From NCBI GenBank assembly GCA_947579665.1, contig OX388351.1:61946939-62010938 (forward strand): 64,000 bases of DNA. Reading direction: 5' to 3'. A program made the position numbers and the translations under genes. Each line of letters begins with the position of its first letter. Position 1 is the first letter of the stretch. Below are positions 1-11,551 of this stretch, in pieces. The notes below the pieces were generated by a model that ran no database searches, was not told the origin of the DNA, and saw only the letters and a list, made by a program, of their open reading frames with translations. This DNA is from Sympetrum striolatum (Eukaryota; Arthropoda; Insecta; Odonata; Libellulidae).

Positions 1-736
1 AATAGGACGAACCGTGGCACGGCCGACTCGCGGCCTAGCTACGGCACGGTGATGGTGCGGTGAAGTGTGGCCAGACCTTTAAGCGTGGGTAGTTTCTAAG
101 ATAGTCAAATCAATCGGTCAAGAAATATGGTTGGACCACAGAATTCTTCCAAGATGAAAGCTTAGCATCGTCCAGTCGCAATTCATATAAATTTTCTAAT
201 TTCTTCACAGCTCTGCTGTTTTCAACACCTCAATATTTTCGCATTGACGTATTAAATGTCACTTTAAAACAAATATCTTGTCCTATTCGGAGTTTTTACT
301 TGTGTAATCTCATTAATGTTTGTTGTAAACGTTGCGTTGCCAGATATATCACATCTGACAGAATCGTGACAAAATAGAAGTTTTATCATATCTTCGAAGA
401 TCGTCCAGTAAAATATGTTTAAATAAAAACAATTTTAAGTATTTCATTTTTCTCCATTATCTGTAACTGAAGATTGCGAAGTTGGCTAATATGAAATCGT
501 GAATAACTGAAGCTGTGTTTTCCTCAAATATGAGGACATAAAGCTTGGATTTTTCATAAAATATTTTCACCAAGGTTTAAAGAGTTGAACAAATTCTATA
601 GATTTCCTCTATGATAAGTATGTTAAATACTTAATTTAATCGATTTCCTTACTTCAAAAAAAAATTAAAATTGCCTAAGAATTTCCTAAGGATTTTTTAT
701 GTGCATTTAAGTGTTCATATGTCCATCAGAAGAGAA
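1..736. other. Non-coding, no feature recognised
   Basis: The first ~60 bases are GC-richer; the rest is AT-rich with no open frame of note, no repeat boundary and no RNA gene that I can support. Around 700-735 there is weak similarity to the sequence just right of the hammerhead at 856-901, which may mark another, eroded copy of that unit. Confidence 0.5.
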
Positions 737-1012
737 ATTAAAATCCTCTATCCTTCATTTATCCCATGTTATAATGAATTGATAAGCACCACGCAAATGA
801 AGTAATTAGAATCATAAATTAAACGGAAATACTTAGTACTATCCACAGAAAATTAATTATACGACCGGTTTCACAAGTTAACTTGCATCTTCAGGTAGAA
901 TCCTAAAGTAGTAATTAAAATACTATCCTTCATTTGTCCCATAAAATTATGCTTAAATTAGCACTGAGGAAATTAAGTGATTAGATCTTAAAGTGGTAAT
1001 AGTATTAGGATA
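737..1012. repeat. Duplicated ~100-bp segment flanking a hammerhead-type insert
   Basis: A segment starting at about 737 (aattaaaatcctctatcc...) recurs at about 916 (aattaaaatactatcc...). The two can be followed in parallel for roughly 100 bases: both contain ccttcattt-tcccat, then -gcac-, then a gaa-rich stretch ending near 'tactta' or 'tagtatta'. Between them, about 839-915, lies a 75-base block holding the hammerhead motif. The arrangement A / hammerhead / A' is what a tandem dimer of an (A + hammerhead) unit of about 180 bp would leave. Tandem arrangements are known for Penelope-like elements; that this is one is inference. The copies are diverged, so the event is old. Confidence 0.55.
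856..901 (-). ncRNA. Minimal hammerhead ribozyme motif, Penelope-like-element type
   Basis: On the minus strand the core CUGAAGA (894 to 888) fits the hammerhead consensus CUGANGA, and GAAAC (872 to 868) supplies the second conserved block. Between them, a TG, the 4-bp stem CAAG/CUUG with a UUAA loop, and a T form helix II. After GAA comes the self-complementary ACCGGT (869 to 864), a very short helix III that could become 6 bp in a dimer, then C (863), the expected cleavage nucleotide. Helix I pairs 895-901 with 856-862: six of seven Watson-Crick pairs. Minimalist, probably dimeric hammerheads of this form are known from the terminal repeats of Penelope-like retroelements. Activity is not shown. 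The flanking GTGGATAGTAC resembles the arm sequence GTGGAAAAAGTAC of the hairpin elements at 4181-4260 and 15129-15323. Confidence 0.72.
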
Positions 1013-1399
1013 ACTTAATTTAGCAATTAGGAAGAATATCTGGGGCAATGAAAAGTAAAATTTGGAAATGAAGCAATAATCGTGAGACAGTAGGAAGAAG
1101 TTCCTTTGAAGTAATTTCATAGTCTTCCGTTAGATCGAGTTCTTTTGGAAGTCTGACGCACGAGGATATGGCAAAAAACTAATTGACGCTGCATTTTCAT
1201 ATAATTTTCAGCTTCATCTCTGCTAAAGAAGAATTGAGACGGAAAAAACAACACACCCGTCACTGTAGAACTCGCAAATATTGCTAATGAGGCATGAATG
1301 CGCGTCGCAAAAATACTGCGTGTTTTATCCGCGTCGCTCATTTCACTTAAGGTGCTCCTTCGAGACGAAAAAGCCAATTATCTGCGGAGGGGAAGGCGC
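1013..1399. other. Non-coding, no feature recognised
   Basis: AT-rich spacer leading into the GC-richer block at 1400. Short overlapping open frames on both strands here (60-86 codons) show no recognisable protein. Confidence 0.45.
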
Positions 1400-1800
1400 G
1401 ATTGTCGAAAAAAGTTGATGAGAGCGGCGAAAGATTATCGGCGCGTAAACATGGCTCCGGGGGAATTCACGTCGAACGTTCTTCTGTCTCGGAAAGCGAA
1501 GTAGCGGAGGCTCGTGAGTAAAACGTTTCATAATTCATGTGCGGCGGAATACGTAATGCGGAGTTGTAATGACAAAAGATGCGATGAAAGCGGATCTCAT
1601 TGGTTTAGGAGGAGAAGGGAAAGAGGGGCCGAATGCAATAGAGCGGGAAATTTATAATGGAAAAGAAAATGTGAAGGGACGATGGGAGGCGAAGGATGTT
1701 AAAGGAAGGAGAAGCTCGAGACAAGGGAAGCAGGTGGGATAAATATTAAATCGCGAAGCAGACTGCAAAAGGAAGGAGATCAAATACAGGCACGGGAGGT
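1400..1800. other. GC-richer, G/A-biased island
   Basis: Composition shifts from AT-rich to GC-richer with long purine runs on the + strand (for example ggaggagaagggaaagaggg near 1608 and ggcgaaggatg near 1688). No gene or repeat boundary is seen. Similar islands recur across the window. Such blocks can be nucleosome-rich regulatory DNA or GAGA-type binding platforms; the sequence alone does not decide. Confidence 0.4.
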
Positions 1801-3289
1801 ATATTTATTGCGGGCTCTTCTGTATATATAATATGCGCCCATATTTGAGGGGAATGTGTGTATTTGTAGGAGGATATTAATGGCTTAGAATAGAGCGTTT
1901 CCTACTTCCCGGAAGAATGAAATACAACGCTCGAGATTATCATAAATGTGCCAAGTAGTAAGCAATTCACCAAAAAGGCGCACACTGGTGGCGTGTAACG
2001 TTGATGTTGTACCTCTAAAATAGATTTGTTTATTAATTGGATTTTTAGGCGAGGTTGAGTTGTTAGAGGATCAATGAAAGATTTTTCTACTTAACTATGT
2101 CAAAAGTAAAATCACAGTAGCTTTATTCCATAGTTCCATAGCGTAACTGTATCCTATACAATAATTCGTAATATTCTGTTTCAAAATAGCATTTCCAGAT
2201 TAAATTTTTTTGCGTAATTCAGAGTCGTCATAATATGTTACCGTTTTTGGAATATTATTACAGCTTTGAAGTACCAAATTTCTCAAAAATCAGAACAACT
2301 TTTCATGTATTGTGATATATATTCAGACAGGATCTCTTTATTTTTTCATGATTTTGTTAAATCAGAAGAAATTCACATTTACAGTATCTTAAACACGACT
2401 TTTGAACGATTTTTGAATTTTACAGATAATTCGTGGACCCCTATGTATTGAATATATGAATAAGTGTATTTAGAGAATAAATTAGTAGTAGCCATATAGT
2501 ATCAAAAGTATGTAAGATTCACATTTTCGAGCAAAATAAAATGAGAGAGGATGGAATATGCTGAGTAGTCAGCTTCTCTTTCTGAACCCAAATTCTATTT
2601 AAATAACATTGTAAACGAACCAAAAAATGACTTGATGCCTAAGGTAAATATACAATATGTATTTTAATCTGGGTTAATTTACTGATAATAATGGGTTCTA
2701 CTTATCTCAAATGCCATATTATCACCAGCAATGTGTGTGAATTTTGTTGAATATTTTATATTCCTTTTTTGGATGCAAATTTTCTGTTCTTTTTTTTTCA
2801 AAATCTAACTTTTGTTGAATAAATATATCTTGAATTTATTTTGTATACTTAATACATTTATCTTTTTATTATTGTTTATAAATTACCTATATTTCAGTCA
2901 TAAGGGTTTTAAATTTATCTGCAAGTGTACATAGTAATTATGATATTCATGTGTATAGGTATACTAGATATACAGTCATGAGAATGAAATAAGTATGTTA
3001 TTTTATGTTAATTGATTATATCATCGTTATTATTACTGTAAACAGTGTATAATTTTTGTAACTGTCTGCCCGTAATGAAAGTATAAGTAAATAAATAAGG
3101 GAAGAAGTTCTCCACGAAAACCAGAAATAATCCGATATCTGAATAACGTGAAGAATTCATTATACGGAAGAATATTTTCCCTATGACATATCACGTAAGA
3201 CAATAGAGCGTGTTAAGACATCACTTATTGCGTGTATTTTCCTTATGCTGTTCCCCCTTTTAACAAATGCGAGGCACTCGAGAAGGGGA
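1801..3289. other. AT-rich spacer, possible LINE-like 3' tail near 2870-3100
   Basis: Mostly featureless AT-rich DNA. The stretch 2870-3100 ends in a taaataaataa-type tail after a region with repeated TTATTATTA and 'aataagtatg' motifs, resembling a retroelement 3' end, but no second copy in the window confirms it. Confidence 0.3.
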
Positions 3290-3640
3290 TGATCTCCTGG
3301 CAAGCTGTCAATCCGCGTGTCTCGCAGGGAAAATCCTGAAGATGGCGCGGAGAGATGTATTACGGGGGGAAGGGGCAGGAGACAGAATGGGAATGACGGC
3401 GAAGAGGCATGGGGTGGGGAGATGAATCAATGAGATGAGAACGGGAGATGAAGTAGGAAAGGAAAATGGAACGAGAGGGAGGAAGATCAGCTGGATAGAA
3501 AATCGAAAATAATAGAGGCAGGAAATGAAGATACGGAGAATAGTTGAATCTAATTATTCGACAAATACCGAGAAATTGTGGGGATCGAAGTAAGGATGGG
3601 CGCAAGGAAAGATAAATAGATATAAAATATCTTATCTCCT
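3290..3640. other. GC-richer, G/A-biased island
   Basis: From about 3290 the + strand becomes purine-rich (gggggaaggggcaggagac near 3364, gaacgggagatgaagtagg near 3439). It contains GAAGATGGCGCGG at 3340-3352, a match to the YY1/Pho-type core. The 94-codon minus-strand frame across it is a by-product of the low stop-codon density of pyrimidine-rich DNA, not a gene. Confidence 0.4.
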
Positions 3641-3669
3641 TCATTATATAATTATTTATGTCTGTAAAG

Positions 3670-3811
3670 AATTCAGCCCGAAGGCAGGTGCCTCACTCCC
3701 TCTGACATAAGCTACTAAGAGCTTGCACAGAGGAATGAGGCTTACTAGGCAATATGAGGAGTGAGGTAGTTTGCCCTCGCTTTCCTCACTAAGCCAGAAT
3801 GAAATAAGCGG
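3670..3811 (+). repeat. SINE-like interspersed repeat, family C, copy 1
   Basis: Begins attcagcccgaagg, passes through a ggagtgaggtagttt block near 3758, and ends ctcactaagccagaatg...aagcgg. The reverse complement of 20422-20574 has the same blocks in the same order (attcagcccgaa, cctcacccc, gaggagtgaggtagtt, cctcatcaagtcagaatg, aagcgg). Two copies of similar length in opposite orientation make this a dispersed short element of about 150 bp. No A or B box is convincing, so I call it SINE-like only by size and dispersal. Confidence 0.7.
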
Positions 3812-4126
3812 GATATGTCTACGTTAGTGAAGCACAATGACTCTACGAATACCGCTTTCTTTTCAATCTAGAAGGAGTCGCCCCAATCAGTGCAATCATC
3901 CACACATACCTCTATAGATTTCAATTCATTACACCAATTATCAGGACTGAGACAAAATTACATGAAAGATTTTATGTATCATGTAATAAATTACAAAAAA
4001 ATATATTCCATTCATCAAACCGGTAACAATAAAAATATGCACAATAATTTAATATGCATAGAGGTAAAACTCTTTTGAGGAAGTAAGTCCCATGTGGGCT
4101 TCTCTTCTACCTAACCTTGAATTAAT
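3812..4126. other. Non-coding, no feature recognised
   Basis: AT-rich stretch between the family C repeat and the hairpin element. No supported feature. Confidence 0.45.
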
Positions 4127-4273
4127 TAAAGATAATTTAATTCACAGTCTCAGGCGTCGTTTTGTGGAAATCCATCTCGTAGAAATGAGGAAAGGCTTGT
4201 ACTTTTTCCAAAAAAGTAGGCTTTTCCTAGTGGAAAAAGTACAAGCCTTTCCTCATTTCTGTAAAGATAATTT
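4127..4273 (+). mobile_element. Short head-hairpin element with 12-bp direct repeats (E1)
   Basis: A 12-bp direct repeat, taaagataattt, lies at 4127-4138 and 4262-4273. Between the copies are a 42-base head (4139-4180) containing TTTTGTGGAAATCCATCTC, a perfect 30-bp inverted repeat (4181-4210 and 4231-4260) and a 20-base loop. The right arm ends one base before the right direct repeat. The inner part of each arm is GTACTTTTTCCA, also found in the arms of the hammerhead-bearing hairpin at 15129-15323, and the head motif recurs beside that hairpin and beside the one at 17487. I infer a target-site-flanked, non-coding snap-back derivative of a Penelope-like element. The perfect arms suggest recent origin or ongoing arm homogenisation. 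Confidence 0.7.
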
Positions 4274-7208
4274 GTTATATAAATTTCGATTGAAGACTTT
4301 CATTGGATAATAGTTTACAAACCAATGTTCATCGTAATTTATGAACTACTGTCCAAGTCAATGAGAGAAGAAACATTTACTCTCGTCTCTAGTGTTCCTT
4401 GGCGTAAATTTACATGGCATAAACTGGCGTTAGAGATAATTTGCCAACGGTATAGAATACTTAGTACATATGAGTCAATGAAGTCCAAAATAGAATCATC
4501 CCGAAAGAAAATGCTATAGCCATTGGAGAATGGTGACGACTGAAAAATAAATTGCGATGAAAAATGTCGAAGTAAGTTAAGTAAGAAGCAATGGTAAAAA
4601 AGAAAATTAACGTTGTGCCTGTGGTGGTGTGGATAAAAGGAAAGAAGAGGTCAAAGAAAAAACACGAGGAAAAGGAAAAAAGAATTGAGGAAAAGAGCAA
4701 AAAGAAAGTGGAGAAAAGGTAGCGAAAATTACATCAAACACTAAGGGAAAAGGAATGAAAACTGGCGAAGAACACAAAGTAGATTTAAGTATAACAAAAG
4801 AAAGAAACAAACCCGGAAAAGGTAGGGAATCTATAGTGCGTTAACAAGATCGAGGTTGAACCTATTTCAATAATTGGAGTGATAGTTTTTCTTTTAATAA
4901 ATTACCCAATTCTTAGTGCGAAATTAAAACCTTACCATACTTAGGACTCCGCATTATTTTGACCAAATGAGCTTTAACATACATTTATCTTTCAAATTGG
5001 AATAGTATGGAAAGTTGCTGCAAGAATTTCTAATTATATCAACAACTCAGTATAAAAATTTTTTCAAAGAATTCTTCACTTATGTACGTGATATGCTAAA
5101 CCCTGCTTTACGCTGAACTGAATGAATTTATAAGGAAAAGAAAGTGAAATAATTATAGCTGTAGGATAATACAACGGGATAGATTAGTTACCAAGAGTAA
5201 AAAAGGGGAATCAAGCAAGTAATTTTCAGGAAACAAGGGTCTACTGACATGTAAAAATAAATGCATAATTCTTTGGTTCAACACCTTAAACAATATTTCT
5301 CACTACAACTTTTAATACAATATAAGGATAAAACAATTTCGGTTCCTTTTCTCTCTTTCTAAAGCGTTGGCTTTCATGAGGCATAGCTTACTATTCACTA
5401 GCCTTAAAAATTTTGAATCCAATATCATGGAAACACATTGCTTATTAAATGCCAGCCACAAGTAATTTCTACTAAGTTTTCCAACTAAACTGATCAAATA
5501 CTTGATACCTTTTATTTGAGCAAATTTGGTACCAGATATTCAGCTTAATGCTCATAAATATAGAGAAATTTTGTATAGTTTTATTAAATATTTTGGTAAA
5601 CTGAAAGACAATTTGGAAATATTCAGTGAATAGATGGAGGTTGGAAAAACTAAACTTGGGAATAAAATAAATTCCGTGATGCTAATGCGATGCAACGAAA
5701 TTAATATTATGACTAAATATTATCAGAATCTTATTTTTAAGAAGATGAAGTAATCCCCAGGCCAAAAAAGGACAAAAGAGATTATTTTATAAAGGAATAT
5801 AAGAAAAACGGGATTTGTGAGTTGATAGGTTGGAGAGAGAACATTCCCTTGTGCGAATCTCCAAATTTCCCTTTTCTTCGTTGCCTTCTTTTATTTCAAA
5901 TACGAGGAAGCCTCTCAGACCTCCTCAGCATTTTCAACCTCTATCCATACGATACCTTTGGTTTATAATTTAATGAAAAACCGGAAATCCTTCTTCAGTA
6001 AAAAATCCAATGTCACTCATGGTTCACTAATCCATTTTTCCCTGAATTTCTTTGATTGATTGACCCATTGCCATGTTTATCCACTTAATATTAACACCTT
6101 TATCTATCCTATAATTTTATTGGATGACCATATACCGTCAGCTATCATCTGTTTTCATTCTTCGCCGTTTCACTGGATGGAGACCGATATTGTTAGCTAA
6201 TCTGACAGTCAGCTGTACGCGTACAGTCAGTTCAAACGTTGTTTTTTTTCTGTACATAAATTACTGCCTATTGCTTTTTTCCATATCTCTAATAATGGTA
6301 TTTATTCTTCATTCTAGTGACAATGATGTATTAGATATATATTTACACACTACTCTGATATCTTTACTACTTACTGCTTTTCATTTCTACTCTTCTGAAG
6401 TGTTTTCCTTGCTTTTTCAAGCACATTTACTATGGTATTCGTCGTGCATCTTCTACATGCTTTACTTAAATCTATAATAATAGATATAAGCTTTTATGTT
6501 TTCCTTTCATACCAAAATTTCCTTACTTCCTCCCATCAAAATATACATTCATTATCGTACTAATCTCTTAATCTCTCCATTTAAATTGCATAAATTCGTT
6601 AATTATTTTTAGAGTCTGTAGATTTAAAAAACTGAATCAATTCAGAACTCTCCGAGAAATTATTTGGTGTTGCACTCCTATTAAATAATCATCAAGATAT
6701 ATAACAACAAAGCGTATAGGAATACAATCACTAGAACGGATGCCTTTACTTCTTCCGATTGTCGATTTTTTCAGATGAGAGTTTGAAAAGTTGTCAGCCG
6801 TTTGGGATCGTATTGTGTTTTTGCATCACCTGCCATACGCTACTGTAGCATGTAGGGTTAATATGTGCCTCCACATGTGCATACATTAGTTATTCACGTC
6901 TGTAATAATAAACGATAACATTAACACATCTTAAAAAAGAATACTTAGAAACTTCGACAGCAAATTTATTTTAGTTTCCTTAACCATTGGCATATAGATG
7001 GTAGTGATAAACCTAATGCAGAAGTTCCTATTTATGTAATAAGTTTTCTTTTCATAGAATACTGGATTAGATATTCTATGGTAAATTACTTCACTCTTCA
7101 TATCGCCCAGTAACTGTACTCCATTTCCAGAGCTATTGGTAGCTAGTGGTGGAGGGTTTAAACTTCACACCGGCCTCTGGGGTAAATGCTATACTGACAA
7201 ATATTCCG
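4274..7208. other. Non-coding spacer, no feature recognised
   Basis: About 2.9 kb of AT-rich sequence. A purine-rich run at 4590-4720 and the window's longest open frame (6124-6477, + strand, 117 codons, rich in Leu/Phe/Ser/Tyr) lie here. The frame looks like chance in AT-rich DNA: no domain, no conserved motif and no codon bias I could see. Confidence 0.45.
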
Positions 7209-7440
7209 TGAATAATAATAACCGTCTTTATTTGGGCAAGATTGAGACTAAAAGTCTCTTTTTTATCCAAAACATAGTCACTAATTTTAGAATAATTAAG
7301 TTAAAGAGGATTCTATGAATTATTAATTCAATTAGAAGAATTTTAGATGTTAAAAATCTTAGAGATTATAAGGAAAAATCCACTGCATGGAAACACCCAC
7401 AAAGAAGGTGTGATAAACTTGCGCAAACCTACCGATAGTT
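7209..7440 (-). repeat. Interspersed repeat family A, copy 1 (LINE-like 3' end)
   Basis: Read on the minus strand, the copy runs from cacaccttctttgtgggtg through AT-rich sequence to gagacttttagtctcaatc, then a TTATTATTATT tail at its 3' end (7209-7222 on the + strand). The same end blocks occur in the same order at 22161, 50364 and 59117. A conserved 3' end closing in a short tandem repeat, with copies of similar length, is typical of 3' ends of CR1/Jockey-type LINEs or SINEs that use them. No coding remains. Confidence 0.65.
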
Positions 7441-7539
7441 ATAACTAAAAGATGAGAAAAAACATGGCAAAATATAGAAACAAAAAATGGATATTATAAG
7501 ACAGATAAATGCATATTATTAAAAATATCATCGATACAG
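7441..7539. other. Non-coding, no feature recognised
   Basis: Short AT-rich spacer between the family A copy and the purine-rich island. Confidence 0.4.
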
Positions 7540-7760
7540 TACATTTGGTAAATGAATATGGTGAATGGTAGAATAGAAAAAATGGCAGAGGGAGAGAGAT
7601 TGGTTTCCCAGTCGAAAGTAAGAAAGAATGAAAAAGGAGGAAGATGAAGTTTAAAGGGAGGGGAGAAGCACGTGCCCGGTGGGGGAGAAACAAAGAGGAG
7701 GAATAAGAAGGGCTTCTCCTCTGCATAATTCATCGGCCCGCATACCTCCCCTCCTCGCGA
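7540..7760. other. GC-richer, G/A-biased island
   Basis: Long purine runs on the + strand (gaaaaaggaggaagatgaag near 7628, ggagggga near 7656). The two minus-strand frames of 79 and 93 codons over it overlap in different frames and are rich in Phe, Leu, Ser and Pro, as expected from pyrimidine-rich DNA. They are not called as genes. Confidence 0.4.
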
Positions 7761-10079
7761 ATACTCCTTTTATTGCCCCCATCCTTTGTTTCGACGACTA
7801 ATTCTTTCTTTCTTCTCTTGCTCTTTTAAATTCTCTCTCGGGCTTCCCGAAACGGGAATCTTGTAATGGAGGAGAGGATATTGGGAGATAAAGGGAAGTG
7901 GATAAAGGGCCGCTTGAAAAGGAAAGAACCAAATTGAAAAGTTATTGCACGTTTCGTATTATACAAGTCAGAAGTGGATGAAGGACGCCCAGACGCGGAA
8001 CGTGCGTGATTTTTCACGTGCTAAGTCCCTTACGCGGAATAGAGTTTCTGTTTAATAGCAGACTTTTCGTGGCCATAAATTAGATTTTAAAATTACTATA
8101 AAAGTCCATAAACTAGATTTAAAAATGACCGTGGAAGTCAAATAATTTTTCTCTGTTAACTTCCGGAAAGACAATTGAATAAGAAAGGAACACTCAAAAA
8201 TTGTTATTTTACAAAAAAATTAATAGAAAATAAAACGGGTAACGTCACGTAGATGATAGGTAAGTACGTAACACACGTTGGTGACCGTATTAGAGCATGG
8301 GATAATTAATCAAAATGTATGTCATGGTGACACAAAAGTACATCTATCTTCCTATGCTACAGCGAAAATATATCGTTCTATGTCAGAGATTTTCGTGAAA
8401 GAGATGAAACATAGAGTATCTTGCTTCCGCTGATGTTTTTCAAAGACTGATCATTTAAAAATATTTTCCTCCGTATGGTCGTAAGTAAATAAAATATTGA
8501 ACAGTTGAACAGTGTATGTATGTAATGCATTTTCAGAATTTGTATAAGCTGTTACTTCCTTGCTCTACACAATGGCTCCCCTGATGTCAATTTAGCATAG
8601 TTCACTTACAAGTTAAAGTTAAAAAGTAATATATTGAGGGAGAAATTTATTTCTTCAGTGTTGTTTCAGACTTAACCCTTTTCAAACATACTTTCAATGA
8701 CAGTCTTCTCTTTTGTTCTTTTGGAATTTTTTCTAATACGACCTCATACATTGCGAAGGTTAAGTAAATACATTTGTTGATAATATCGGAAGAACTCGAT
8801 TAACAAGTTTCTGAACGGAAAAAACCCCATGCACAGATATGTCTTCAAAGGCTAATAAAAATACTAGGTTACGGATACTACATTTATCTTGCATGAAACT
8901 ATCTAGGAACAACTATTTATCAATAATGAATTGATTATTATGTAAATCATCCTCTGTATTTTAAACTTTCCCTTTATTAATTTCTCAATCCAGAAATGCG
9001 GATAGTCTGATAAAGCTAAAGATAAACTAGTATAACGAATATATACATCAATGTTTTTAATCAACATCTACATTAATACCCTTCGATGTCAAAATATGTA
9101 AAAAGAGTATTTTAAAAAGGGTTTAATATTGTAAAAGGCGAGTTTTCACCTTCATATGCAGAACTGCAAAGGAAATCCAATGAAATCTTACTATTCAAAA
9201 TTGATGGTTTTTATAATTAGAGAATCATTGCATCGTATTGATGAATTTTTATCATATTAATGTACTTTGGACTTCAAATGAAACTATACTGTTAATGTTC
9301 TAAATGAATCAGAAATATTGTGAGAAAACCCATCCGTTATCGGATTTACTGATATTTGCGACGTTTCCTCTAATAACCCCTTCGCAAATTTCAGGGGTAC
9401 ATGTAAATCGATTTCAACACCGCCGATATTTTTCCTTTCGAATTAATTTCTAATTTAAAAGATTTAAACTCTCTTTTTTCTTTTGATTCAAAGGCATGAC
9501 TGAGGGAAATAAAACTATATTACAGATTAATATACTATTCACTTTTTTATATTTAGAAAAAATTTAAGTTGTCACATATATTCCTATACATTTACGATGA
9601 GCTTAATTTAAAGATAAATTCTAAATGAAAAAGTGTAAGTGCGTGTTTTATGGCTCATCCGGAGTACGATCTCTATCAATCTCCGAGTGTGCGAAGAGTA
9701 CGTTGAAAGCAATTAGCACCAATAAGCTGCTGAAGAGAACGCCTTTGTAATGCGAAATATCAAAGGAATCGCAGGTTAAAAGCAATGGTCCCTGCGATTA
9801 GATTTATCGAGTTAAAATTGCATCCGTGCGCAGCATTTCCGGTCATTGTTCTAGGTAAACTCGAATTTCCCGTTGGAAAAGCATTTTATGCTCTAATACT
9901 TTTCGTAACGCTGAAGGTGAGATGCGAAAATATTTTGATTTTTTCGCGGGAAAGCAAGGTTTTATTGGCTGAAATATTACTTTGGTAGAAAAAGCGAATT
10001 TTGAAAGAAAAAAATGGTGACACCAATGCATATAATATGTGAAACACCCCAAAATTCGTTTGATCATGTTGCAATGCCC
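7761..10079. other. Non-coding spacer, no feature recognised
   Basis: AT-rich DNA with a somewhat GC-richer shoulder at 7761-8010 and another at 9640-9800. No coding, RNA or repeat feature could be supported. Confidence 0.45.
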
Positions 10080-10400
10080 ACGTGATTACGTAAGAAGGGT
10101 GGAAGAAAGAGCGCATGAAGGACATCTAGCGACGAAAAAGAAAATAAAATAAGTTAAACTCCGGAAAAAACTGTAACTTAATTCCGAAAAAGAGGATTTT
10201 CGTTTATGAGGAAAATAAAAAAGAGCTGCGACGAAGGGAAAAGTAAATGACGGAAGGGATATGGGATGACGGGAGTTAACTTTGTTAGCCATTTTGAGAC
10301 GGATACAGGGCGGTGAGAGAGGGCAAAAGCCAGGGTATCGGCAAAAAATGAATAGGAGACCCCTGGCGAACGAAATGCAGCTTTTCCTCACGGAGAGGTA
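10080..10400. other. GC-richer, G/A-biased island
   Basis: Purine-rich + strand (gaagggtggaagaaagagcg near 10093, gggaaaagtaaatgacggaa near 10237). The 101-codon minus-strand frame is compositionally driven and shows no domain. Confidence 0.4.
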
Positions 10401-11096
10401 AAGAGATTAATATTTAGTTGCAATTTCCCAGAAATTAAGCCCGTCGTTCGTAAGAATGGCCGCATTACGGGAGGGCGTTTGCTTTACTCCCATAATCCGC
10501 GATGAAACACGGGATTAGGAGAATAACTTTTGCATCCGACTACTTAATGCTCAAAGGATCCGCTAGATGAATGAGAGGGTTTGCAGGAAAAACGGCTTTA
10601 TGAAATGATCACTGCCGTGCCGTGTATGCATGCACCTATTAATATTTGAGTGATTGCGCCATTCCGCGCCATAGTCAAATGCGCCCCAATTGAATCGCGT
10701 TTGCTTTTCCGGGTCGAGTTTTCAGTTGAAAAACTATAGTTTTAGCTCACCTGGGCGAACGTCAGGGCAAACTCTCGGCTGAATACAGCTAAATTTTAAA
10801 TTCGACCGCTCTAACTTTTGACTTTTCCCTCCATTTGGTCTAATTCATTTCATAAGATTCTCGCCGGTATAGAAAACCCTATGCGGATAACGTGAAATTC
10901 AATTGACCCAAATTCAATCTAAGCCATGGGCGTACAAGGATAGTTTTCCAAATCGAATCTCTATCCTTCCCAAAACGTTTCAGAGCAATATTCGTTATAA
11001 TTAGTCATCATGTAAGTACGGAATTAATTAGAATCTAAATTTTAGAGTAAATAACGTAAGATAATATCTTCTCTTTTGAAGGGAATCGGCTATTAT
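10401..11096. other. Non-coding spacer, no feature recognised
   Basis: Mixed composition, GC-richer to about 10780 and AT-rich beyond. No supported feature. Confidence 0.4.
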
Positions 11097-11316
11097 TACT
11101 TTCTCCATATACGAAGTATAGAGAAAGTATTGTTTTCATGAAAAAAATCGACTTCGAGATTTTTGTTGTTTTTGGCGTCAAAGATAATAATATATATATT
11201 AATCACTCATCTTCCAAGTTTAGATGGAATATAGAGTTCGAAATTACTTTCGCAGATAAATTTTTACATCTTATTTATGGAGAAAGTCATGTGCTGGCCA
11301 CATCAGATTTTTTTTA
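11097..11316 (+). mobile_element. TACTTTCTCC repeat, short copy
   Basis: Starts TACTTTCTCCATATACGAAG with a small palindrome (tatacgaagtata) and gagaaagtattgt. It ends ggagaaagtcatgtgctgg, ccacatcagat and a run of T. The 872-bp element at 42682-43553 on the other strand has the same two ends, so these are the 220-bp and 872-bp forms of one element. The terminal and subterminal sequences both use a GGAGAAAGT word, in inverted orientation relative to each other. The class is unknown to me; no transposase is encoded. Confidence 0.65.
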
Positions 11317-11551
11317 CTTCAGCAGTCAGTGTACGATACGTACCCTTATACTCTATTTCTTGTTATCTATACGAAAAATTTAATACTGGGATAGTGCGAT
11401 GTATACGTTCCCAATAAATTAGATGGAAGTGAACATAAATTGCAAGCCCCTAATCAGCTGATTCTTGAATAAGAATACAAGAAATGCATGGTGTTCCGTG
11501 TACATAACTTAAACAGTAATTTTGGTACGATGCGTTAAAGAAAGGTTCGAT
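11317..11551. other. Non-coding, no feature recognised
   Basis: AT-rich spacer; an 81-codon + strand frame that starts inside the repeat at 11138 ends here and is not a gene. Confidence 0.4.

Noticed and set aside
6124..6477. Longest open frame, 117 codons, + strand
   Set aside because: Leu/Phe/Ser/Tyr-rich with no motif, in AT-rich DNA; length is within chance for a 64-kb window.
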